From positions 1 to 15,206 of the forward strand of contig CALGBJ010000045.1 of NCBI GenBank assembly GCA_937877385.1: a stretch of DNA of 15,206 nt. The letters run 5' to 3'. The position numbers and the translations under genes were made by a program. Each line of letters opens with the position of its first letter. The first letter of the stretch is position 1. Below the pieces are notes generated by a model. It saw only the letters and a list, made by a program, of their open reading frames with translations, had not been told where the DNA came from and did no database searches. Positions 6,925 to 12,738 of this stretch are shown in pieces. The DNA comes from an uncultured bacterium (lineage in GTDB: Bacteria > Patescibacteriota > Minisyncoccia > UBA6257 > JAGGUH01).

Positions 6925-7710
6925 CTATTCTATTTTAAAAAGCGATTTACTTTTTAAAATCTCACCCTTTTTAGTTATTTTTCCTTTTTCAAAAATTTTT
7001 TCCTCTTGCCAAAAGACAACGCCTTTATTTGAAAAAGAAAAAATTGTTTTATCAAAAGAAGAAACACTACCATTAATAATCAGAATGCCATCTTTCATTT
7101 CTTTACCAGTCCAGCGACCAGCATTTCCTTTAACAACAACTCTTCCGCCTCTCATTTTTTCTGCCAGCCAGTTGCCGACATTGCCGCTTATTTCAACCTT
7201 GCCATTTTTCATTTCTTTGCCAGCCAAATCTTGAGCAGAACCATTTAAGATAACTTTACCGCCTTCCATTTGACTAACAAACAAATCGCCAACATCTCCA
7301 TTAACAACCAAAAAACTTCTTTGTTGGTTTCGAAAACCAATTCCTTTCAAATCCGGCAAATTTTTTAAATCTAAATTAATTTTTATTTCTTTTTTTTCTT
7401 GGGAATGAATCAAGGTCCAATTAATAATAGATGAAAGGAAGATACCAAAATCAAAAGAGTTATATTCTTTGTTGGTGTATTTAACAGTCAATTCCTTCAA
7501 AATCTCTTTAAGGAACAAAGGATTAATTTTTATCTTTTTTTTAGAAAAATCTTTTTGAAAAAACTTCAAAATATACTCTGCCTCTTTAATATTCCATAAC
7601 TCCATCTTTTTTTCGTCATAAATTTCTTCAAGAATTTCAACCGTCTCTTTAATTTCTTTTTCAAAATTCTCCTCCTCTTTCTGATTTTTTTTACTTTTTT
7701 TAACTTTCAT
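6925..7710 (-). CDS. Uncharacterised protein with GXGXG beta-helix repeats (glutamate synthase C-terminal/FwdC-like)
   Basis: This 261-residue protein begins with a very Lys/Glu-rich, probably helical or coiled part (1-~110). It is followed by about four and a half 19-residue repeats starting near 137, 156, 175, 194 and 213. Each repeat reads roughly G-x-x-G-x(6)-M-x-x-G-x-V-x-I-x, for example GNVGNWLAEKM and GNAGRWTGKEM. This is the GXGXG right-handed beta-helix found at the C-terminus of glutamate synthase large subunits and in formylmethanofuran dehydrogenase subunit C. No glutaminase, FMN-binding or metal-site domain is present, so it is not either enzyme; a structural or scaffold role is one guess. 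It overlaps rnpA by 11 bases and precedes rpsO by 38, inside a translation operon. There is no signal peptide, so it is probably cytoplasmic. Its function is unknown. Confidence 0.75.
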   Translation of the reverse strand: MKVKKSKKNQKEEENFEKEIKETVEILEEIYDEKKMELWNIKEAEYILKFFQKDFSKKKIKINPLFLKEILKELTVKYTNKEYNSFDFGIFLSSIINWTLIHSQEKKEIKINLDLKNLPDLKGIGFRNQQRSFLVVNGDVGDLFVSQMEGGKVILNGSAQDLAGKEMKNGKVEISGNVGNWLAEKMRGGRVVVKGNAGRWTGKEMKDGILIINGSVSSFDKTIFSFSNKGVVFWQEEKIFEKGKITKKGEILKSKSLFKIE

Positions 7711-8047
7711 AATTAAGATTGTTTAAAATTTTTCTTATTTCTTCTTTTGCTGAATGAGAATTGTTTTTTAAAAAATTTTTTTGAACAATGACTAAAATAT
7801 CTAAGTTAACTTTTCTTTCTTTAGAAAAAAATTCCTGTCGAAAAAACTCCCTCAACCATCTTTTTATTTTATTTCTTTGAAATGCTTTATTTGAAATTTT
7901 TTTAGAAACAGAAAAAGCCGCTCTTGAAAAAGGAAGTTGGCTTTTTAAAAAATACAAAGAAAAAAAACGGCCAGAGATTTTTTTTCCTCTTTTTAGAACC
8001 CTTTCTATTTCCTTTTTCTTCCTTAAACGATTTTTTTGAGGCAACAT
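7700..8047 (-). CDS. rnpA: Ribonuclease P protein component
   Basis: This 115-residue basic protein is the C5 partner of the RNase P RNA that matures tRNA 5' ends. The N-terminus LPQKNRLRKKKEIERVLKRGK and the signature QRNKIKRWLREFFR (~57-70) are characteristic. The start is ambiguous: ATG 8047 gives the family-like N-terminus and is used here, while a TTG 3 bases upstream (8050) sits at better spacing (8 bases versus 11) from AGGAG at 8059-8063. That AGGAG is the clearest Shine-Dalgarno sequence in the window and overlaps the region just before the rpmH stop. The 3' end overlaps the GXGXG gene by 11 bases. Confidence 0.95.
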   Translation of the reverse strand: MLPQKNRLRKKKEIERVLKRGKKISGRFFSLYFLKSQLPFSRAAFSVSKKISNKAFQRNKIKRWLREFFRQEFFSKERKVNLDILVIVQKNFLKNNSHSAKEEIRKILNNLNYES

Positions 8048-8064
8048 CAATCGTTAATCTCCTC

Positions 8065-8199
8065 TTAAACCGTCAATCTCTTTCTTTTTTTTCTTCTTCT
8101 TCTCTGAATAATTTTTCTACCTGTTCTTGAAGACACTCTCTTCAAAAAACCATGAGTCCTTTTCCTTTTTCTTTTTTTTGGTTTATAAGTAATTGACAT
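8065..8199 (-). CDS. rpmH: 50S ribosomal protein L34
   Basis: This 44-residue protein reads MSITYKPKKRKRKRTHGFL, then SSRTGRKII and ends KKRKRLTV, near-perfect L34. I chose ATG 8199 because it gives the standard length. A longer in-frame reading to 8310 adds a hydrophobic, non-L34 leader and crosses the control region. There is no clear Shine-Dalgarno sequence. It is the first gene of the minus-strand run and diverges from dnaA, the classical origin-region arrangement rnpA-rpmH-dnaA. Confidence 0.96.
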   Translation of the reverse strand: MSITYKPKKRKRKRTHGFLKRVSSRTGRKIIQRRRRKKRKRLTV

Positions 8200-8220
8200 A
8201 TTTTTCTTGCTGGGTTTAAT
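8193..8220 (+). promoter_or_regulatory. Candidate sigma-70 promoter for dnaA
   Basis: A perfect -35 TTGACA (8193-8198) is followed by a 16-base spacer and TTTAAT (8215-8220, one mismatch to TATAAT). Transcription would start near 8227 and give a ~125-base dnaA leader that includes the hairpin at 8255-8282 and the box-like sites at 8292-8311. The -35 overlaps the rpmH start codon on the other strand. This is a pattern match only. Confidence 0.4.
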
Positions 8221-8254
8221 TATTGAAATAATACTTAAAAAGACAAAAAAGTAA

Positions 8255-8282
8255 ACCCCGTATACATCTAGTTGTGCGGGGT
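8255..8282. promoter_or_regulatory. GC-rich hairpin in the rpmH-dnaA divergent region
   Basis: Arms ACCCCG (8255-8260) and CGGGGT (8277-8282) pair perfectly. In a plus-strand RNA the stem extends to 10 bp through two G-U and two A-U pairs (UAUA with UGUG), leaving an 8-base loop. GTAAAC flanks the structure as a direct repeat (8251-8256 and 8281-8286). Read on the minus strand, the 6-bp GC stem is followed by TTACTTTTTTG, so it could act as an attenuator or terminator ahead of rpmH. On the plus strand it would sit in the dnaA leader. It stands out against AT-rich surroundings. Confidence 0.5.
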
Positions 8283-8291
8283 AAACTAAAC

Positions 8292-8311
8292 TTTTCCACG
8301 AAAATTCCACA
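8292..8311 (+). promoter_or_regulatory. Pair of DnaA-box-like sites upstream of dnaA
   Basis: TTTTCCACG (8292-8300) matches TTWTNCACA at 8 of 9 positions and AATTCCACA (8303-8311) at 7 of 9. They lie in the same orientation 11 bases apart, about one helical turn, and 43 bases before the dnaA start. This would fit autoregulation of dnaA or an upstream origin sub-region. In AT-rich DNA such matches can arise by chance. Confidence 0.4.
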
Positions 8312-8353
8312 TTTCCTTCTAAAAAATTTTTGGCAAATGATTAAATTTAAAGT

Positions 8354-9730
8354 ATGGAAGATTTAGAAAAATTATGGCAAAAAGTTTTGTCTTTGTTAGA
8401 ATTAGAAATTCCTAAAGCTAGTTTTCATACTTGGTTTAAAGAAAGTAAAATAGAAAAATTTCAAGATGGTATTGTTTTTTTAAGGGTAAACTCAAACTTT
8501 GCTAAAGAGTGGATAGAAAATAAATATCAAAAATCTATTCTTTGTTATCTAAAAAATTTTAATGACCAAATCAAATCAATAAAATACGTTATCAAACCAG
8601 CCTTGACTATTGAAAAAGAAGCAAATCCTAAAACAAAAATTAAATTAGCCAAAGCTATTGTCAACGAAGATCTTCAACCTTCTCTTCAAAAAATCAACCT
8701 ACTCCCTAAAACAAAATTAAACCCTCGCTACAAATTAAGCAATTTTATTGTTGGTCCTTGTAATGAACTTGCCTATGCTGCTGCTTTAGCCGTCACTGAA
8801 AAACCAGGAAGAAAATATAACCCTCTTTTTGTTTACGGCCGAGTTGGTTTAGGAAAAACCCACCTTATTCAAGGAATAGGCAATGCTCTTTTAGAAAAAG
8901 ACAAAAGTAAAAAAATAATTTATACAACTTCTGAAGAATTTACCAATGAAGTAGTAAATGCCATTCATTATCGAACAACCCTTGAATTAAGAAAAAAGTA
9001 CAGAAATGTAGATCTCTTAATAATTGATGATATTCAATTTATTGGCGGAAAAGAAAGAACTGAAGAAGAATTTTTCCATACCTTTAACGCTCTTTATGAA
9101 AACAACAAACAAATAGTTATTAGTTCAGACAAACCTCCTTTTTCTTTGGTCGGTATAGAAAAACGACTTAAATCAAGATTTGAAGGAGGAATGATAGTTG
9201 ACATTTCTCAACCTGACTTTGAAACTAGAATAGCTATCCTTCATCAAAAAATGAAAGAAAACAATATCTTTCTTCCTGAAGAAGTTGTTGAAGTTATTGC
9301 CAAAAATATCAGTGATAATATTAGACACCTAGAAGGTTCTTTGAACTTAGTTTACAATAACTTAAAATATAAAAAAATTCCGCCAACTAAAAAAAATATC
9401 GAAGAAATTCTCAATTCAATTTTCAAACCAAGAAAAGTAATCAAACCCCAAGAAGTAATAAACACTATTTGCCAATATTTTAATTTAGAAACGAGTAAAG
9501 TTGTCTCTCAATCAAGAAAAAAAGAATTTGTTCATGCCAGACAAATGATAATTTACTTCCTTCGAGAAGAATTAGAAATGCCTTATCTTTCTATTGGTTC
9601 TATTTTAGGCAACAGAGATCATACAACAATAATGTATTCTTTAGAAAAAATTAATAAAGAAATAGAAAACAACCCTCTTTTAGAAAAAGAAATAAACGAG
9701 ATAAAAGAAATTTTATATCAAAGTGAATAA
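8354..9730 (+). CDS. dnaA: Chromosomal replication initiator protein DnaA
   Basis: This full-length 458-residue protein opens the replication origin as an ATP-bound oligomer. Domain I (~1-85, LWQKVLSLLELEIPKASFHTWF) loads helicase and partners. A short domain II linker follows. The domain III AAA+ has Walker A GRVGLGKT (162-169; most DnaA have GG at the start), Walker B LLIIDD (221-226) and the arginine-finger region LKSRFEGG (R275). Domain IV is the DnaA-box-binding helix-turn-helix, with SRKKEFVHARQMIIYFLRE and LGNRDHTTIMYSLEKI (~387-433; commonly GGRDHTT). The ATG at 8354 has no Shine-Dalgarno sequence. The last codons overlap a DnaA-box-like site (9722-9730), which suggests that the origin begins right at the gene's end. 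Confidence 0.98.
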   Translation: MEDLEKLWQKVLSLLELEIPKASFHTWFKESKIEKFQDGIVFLRVNSNFAKEWIENKYQKSILCYLKNFNDQIKSIKYVIKPALTIEKEANPKTKIKLAKAIVNEDLQPSLQKINLLPKTKLNPRYKLSNFIVGPCNELAYAAALAVTEKPGRKYNPLFVYGRVGLGKTHLIQGIGNALLEKDKSKKIIYTTSEEFTNEVVNAIHYRTTLELRKKYRNVDLLIIDDIQFIGGKERTEEEFFHTFNALYENNKQIVISSDKPPFSLVGIEKRLKSRFEGGMIVDISQPDFETRIAILHQKMKENNIFLPEEVVEVIAKNISDNIRHLEGSLNLVYNNLKYKKIPPTKKNIEEILNSIFKPRKVIKPQEVINTICQYFNLETSKVVSQSRKKEFVHARQMIIYFLREELEMPYLSIGSILGNRDHTTIMYSLEKINKEIENNPLLEKEINEIKEILYQSE

Positions 9731-9745
9731 AAAGTGAAAAAATTC

Positions 9746-9788
9746 TTTTTTATTTATTAAAAATATGTTAAAATTTTTAAATAAAAAA
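9746..9788. repeat. All-AT inverted repeat after dnaA
   Basis: Arms at 9746-9764 and 9773-9788 are imperfect reverse complements: a T-run, ATTTA and an A-run, with a two-base insertion in the left arm. With no G or C in the stem it would be a weak dnaA terminator. It may equally be an easily melted part of the origin. Confidence 0.4.
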
Positions 9789-9886
9789 AATTAATCAAAT
9801 TTATTCAGAATTTTTTTTGTTTTTTAATTCATTTCTTCAGGTTTTTTCCAAAAAAATAATTTAGAAAAAATCAGTTCTTTCTTTAG

Positions 9887-9922
9887 TTTTCCACTTATTC
9901 TATTAAATTACTACTAATACTA
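9887..9922 (+). promoter_or_regulatory. DnaA box plus DnaA-trio-like tract (candidate basal unwinding system)
   Basis: TTTTCCACT (9887-9895) is followed 12 bases later by TTACTACTAATACTA (9908-9922). Read on the opposite strand 3' to 5' this is AAT-GAT-GAT-TAT-GAT, so four of five triplets fit the DnaA-trio rule 3'-[G/A]AT-5'. The order and polarity (box, then trios on the complementary strand) match the Bacillus subtilis arrangement in which DnaA loads on single-stranded DNA. It ends 26 bases before dnaN. Confidence 0.45.
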
Positions 9923-9948
9923 AAATATAAAATTTAAATTTAATAGTT

Positions 9949-11070
9949 ATGGAAATAACTTGTTTAAAAGAAAATTTTAAAAAATCGCTTAATCTTTTAG
10001 AAAGGGCTATTACTAATAAGCCAACTTTACCTATTTTAAGAAATATTCTTTTAAAAAACGATAATGGTAAAATTAACCTAATAGCTACTGATTTAGAAAT
10101 AGCTGTTAAATCTTGGTTTAGAGCAAAGATAGAAGGTGAAGATAAAGAGATAACCCTTCCTTTTTCAATTCTTAATAGTATCTTATTTAATATTCCTGAT
10201 GAAAAGATTAATCTTAAAATTTCAGAAAAGAATATGACTATTATTAGTCAAAATTTAAAAACAAAAATTCAAGGAATACCAGTTGATGATTTTCCAATTA
10301 TTCCTAAAGTTAAAAAAGAAAAGAGTATTAAAATAGATGCTCAGATCCTTAAAGAGGCCTTTAATTCAGTTTCTTATATTAGCAGTTTAAGTTCTTTAAA
10401 ACCAGAAATAAGCGGAGTTTTATTTTTTTTAAATAAAGATGAAATTGAGATTGTTTCTACTGATAGTTTTCGTTTAGGAAGAAAAATAATTAACGCCAAC
10501 TATTTTAAAACTTCTTTAAAAGAAGAAAAAGTAAAATTAATTATTCCTCTTAAAACTGTTCAAGAATATGTAAAAATAGTAGAGAATTTAAACTTAAATA
10601 CTTTTATTGACTTTTATTTTGAAGAGAATCAAATTTTATTCGATTTTCCTGATGTTCAATTAATCTCTCGTTTAATTGATGGAAATTTTCCTGAATATGA
10701 GGCAGTTATTCCTAAAAAATTTGATGCTGAAGTAGTTGTTAAAAAAGACGAATTAATTCAATTTATTAAATTGGCAAGTGTTTTTACTTCTCGGACTAAG
10801 GATTTAAAATTTATTATTCCAGAAAATTTGAAGAATTTAGAAATTTATTCTCAAGATATTAACTTAGGAGAAAATAAGTCTTATTTAGAAGGAAGGATTA
10901 AAGGTGGAAAAGTTGAAATTACTTTTAATTACCAGTTTGTTTTGGATGGTTTAAAGCCAATAAAAAACGAAGAAGTTTTTATCGGTTTTAATCAAAACAA
11001 TTCTCCTTCTTTAATAAAAGATGAGGAAGATCCTTCTTATTTATATATTGTTATGCCACTAAAAATGTAA
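9949..11070 (+). CDS. dnaN: DNA polymerase III beta subunit (sliding clamp)
   Basis: This full-length 373-residue protein forms a dimeric ring that tethers DNA polymerase III to the template. The three-domain clamp is recognisable from the N-terminus (LLERAITNKPTLPILRNIL, then NLIATDLEIAV), the middle (SGVLFFLNKDEIEIVSTDSFRLG, DGNFPEYEAVIP) and the end (YLYIVMPLKM, like the usual YVVMPMRL). The ATG at 9949 follows an AT-only leader without a Shine-Dalgarno sequence. The stop is only 3 bases before recA, so the two are very likely on one transcript. Confidence 0.97.
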   Translation: MEITCLKENFKKSLNLLERAITNKPTLPILRNILLKNDNGKINLIATDLEIAVKSWFRAKIEGEDKEITLPFSILNSILFNIPDEKINLKISEKNMTIISQNLKTKIQGIPVDDFPIIPKVKKEKSIKIDAQILKEAFNSVSYISSLSSLKPEISGVLFFLNKDEIEIVSTDSFRLGRKIINANYFKTSLKEEKVKLIIPLKTVQEYVKIVENLNLNTFIDFYFEENQILFDFPDVQLISRLIDGNFPEYEAVIPKKFDAEVVVKKDELIQFIKLASVFTSRTKDLKFIIPENLKNLEIYSQDINLGENKSYLEGRIKGGKVEITFNYQFVLDGLKPIKNEEVFIGFNQNNSPSLIKDEEDPSYLYIVMPLKM

Positions 11071-11073
11071 AAG

Positions 11074-12075
11074 ATGAAAAAAGAAAAAGAAAAAAAAGAT
11101 GAATTAGAAAAAGTCATTCAAGAGATTAGGGATAAATTTGGTGATGGTTCAATAATGAAATTAGGAGAAGTAAAAAAACTTGATATTGATGTAGTGCCGA
11201 CTGGTTCTTTGAGTCTGGATATTGCTTTAGGAGTTGGTGGGATTCCTAAAGGAAGGATTATTGAAATTTTTGGTCCTGAATCTTCTGGTAAAACTACTCT
11301 TTCTTTACATATTATTGCCCAATCTCAGAGAAAGGGAGGAAAGACAGCTTTTGTTGATGCTGAACATGCTTTGGACCCTGATTATGCTCAAAGAATTGGT
11401 GTTAATCTTGACGAATTGTTAATTTCTCAACCAGATAGTGGTGAAGATGCTTTGAATATTTTAGAGAGTTTGATTAGAACAGGAATGATAGAGGTAATTG
11501 TTGTTGATTCAGTAGCCGCTTTAACACCTAAAGCTGAAATTGAAGGCGAGATGGGTGCTCAGTATATAGGACTTCAAGCGAGATTAATGAGTCAAGCTTT
11601 AAGGAAATTAACCGCTTTAACAAGTAAAACTGGAACAATTATCATTTTTACTAACCAAATTAGATCTCAAATTGGTATGGGTCCTTTTCAGATAGCTGGA
11701 GCAACAACCACTCCTGGAGGTAGGGCTTTAAAGTTTTATTCTTCTCTTAGGATTGAAGTAAAAAGAATAGCTCAAATTAAAAAAGGAAATGAAATTATTG
11801 GTAATAAGATTAAAGCAAAAATTGTCAAAAACAAAGTTGCTCCACCATTTAAGATAGCCGAATTTGATATTTATTACAACGAGGGGATTTCGCTAGAGAC
11901 AGATTTGGTTAATCTTGGTTTGAAATATGAAGTTATTAAAAAGAGCGGTTTAACTTATCTTTTTACTAATAAAAAACTTGGTTTAGGTATAGAAAAAACA
12001 AGAGAGTTTCTTAAGGAAAATAAGGAAATTGCTGAAGAGATAAAAAAGATGATTTTAGAAAAAATTTATTCTTAA
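11074..12075 (+). CDS. recA: Recombinase RecA
   Basis: This 333-residue protein is the ATP-dependent strand-exchange recombinase. Visible are the N-terminal FGDGSIMKLG, Walker A GPESSGKT (67-74), VDAEHALDP with the catalytic Glu (97), Walker B VIVVDS (141-146), AEIEGEMG and GLQARLMSQALRKLT (167-180), and the C-terminal APPFKIAEFDI. DNA-binding loop L2 is unusual: between QIR and GGRALKFY it reads SQIGMGPFQIAGATTTP, whereas E. coli has a shorter form built on VMFGNPETT. There is no long acidic tail. It lies directly after dnaN instead of the more usual recF. Confidence 0.97.
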   Translation: MKKEKEKKDELEKVIQEIRDKFGDGSIMKLGEVKKLDIDVVPTGSLSLDIALGVGGIPKGRIIEIFGPESSGKTTLSLHIIAQSQRKGGKTAFVDAEHALDPDYAQRIGVNLDELLISQPDSGEDALNILESLIRTGMIEVIVVDSVAALTPKAEIEGEMGAQYIGLQARLMSQALRKLTALTSKTGTIIIFTNQIRSQIGMGPFQIAGATTTPGGRALKFYSSLRIEVKRIAQIKKGNEIIGNKIKAKIVKNKVAPPFKIAEFDIYYNEGISLETDLVNLGLKYEVIKKSGLTYLFTNKKLGLGIEKTREFLKENKEIAEEIKKMILEKIYS

Positions 12076-12082
12076 TCAAAAA

Positions 12083-12736
12083 ATGGAAGAAATTAAAAAA
12101 GAAAATTTAGATTTAGGAAATTTTCTTTTTCAAAAAAGAAGAGAAAAAGGTCTTTCTTTAGATAAGTTATCTTATTTAAGCGGGATAGAAAAAGAAGTTT
12201 TAGAAAATTTAGAAAAAGATAATTGGTCCGAACTTTTGCCAGATATTTATGTTAGAGGGTATCTTCTGAAAATAGGAGAAGTTTTAGGGATGGATGGTGA
12301 GGAATTGTGGTCTTTGTACAAAAAAGATAAAAGAAGGGCTAAAATAAAAAGAATAAAAAACCACCTTCCTTTTTTAAAAAGAAACTCAAAAAAAAGGACA
12401 GCTTTTTTTCAAGTTATTATTATTATTATTTTCTTTATTTTGATAGGTATTTTTTCTTTTTGGCAAATTAAAAAATTTCTTAAACCGCCAGAGATTCAAC
12501 TTTTTTATCCTGAGAATAATATGATAGTTTCAGAAAATTCTATTAAAATAGAAGGGAGAACGAATGCTTCAATTTTGCTTATTAATCATCAAAAAATTCC
12601 TTTAAAGGAAGATGGGTATTTTTCTTTTTTAGTTCCTCTTTTAGAAGGAACAAATATTATTGAAATAGAAAGCTTGAATCCCTTTGGTCAAAGGACAGTT
12701 CTTAAACGAAGGGTTGTTTATCGGAAAAATAAATAA
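12083..12736 (+). CDS. RodZ-like HTH membrane protein
   Basis: This 217-residue protein has a cytoplasmic Xre/HTH_25 helix-turn-helix domain (~10-78) with the RodZ-type pattern LPDIYVRGYLLKIGEVLGMD. A basic linker and one transmembrane helix (~107-128) follow. The external beta-rich domain (~136-213, IQLFYPENNMIVSENSIKIEG) resembles a small Ig-like/glucodextranase-B-type module. RodZ links the MreB cytoskeleton to cell-wall synthesis, but mreB is not in the window, so I give no symbol. It starts 7 bases after recA and ends 2 bases before the Clp-like gene, so it probably shares their transcript. Confidence 0.8.
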   Translation: MEEIKKENLDLGNFLFQKRREKGLSLDKLSYLSGIEKEVLENLEKDNWSELLPDIYVRGYLLKIGEVLGMDGEELWSLYKKDKRRAKIKRIKNHLPFLKRNSKKRTAFFQVIIIIIFFILIGIFSFWQIKKFLKPPEIQLFYPENNMIVSENSIKIEGRTNASILLINHQKIPLKEDGYFSFLVPLLEGTNIIEIESLNPFGQRTVLKRRVVYRKNK

Positions 12737-12738
12737 AA

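Larger units (their letters stand above)
9722..9948. other. Candidate origin of replication (oriC) in the dnaA-dnaN gap
   Basis: The 218 bases between dnaA and dnaN are almost entirely A and T and hold no gene. Three DnaA-box-like sites, each 8 of 9 to TTWTNCACA and each ending in CACT, flank the AT-rich core. Two are on the minus strand, 11 bases apart (9722-9730 TTATTCACT and 9733-9741 TTTTTCACT). One is on the plus strand (9887-9895 TTTTCCACT), followed by a trinucleotide tract. The dnaA-dnaN gap is the usual oriC site in many bacteria, and gene orientation diverges just to the left. Position and layout are seen; origin activity is inferred. Confidence 0.6.

Noticed and set aside
8200..8310. 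37-residue N-terminal extension of L34
   Set aside because: L34 is a ~44-residue protein beginning just before the TYKPKKRKRKRTHGF motif; the extension crosses the promoter/hairpin region.
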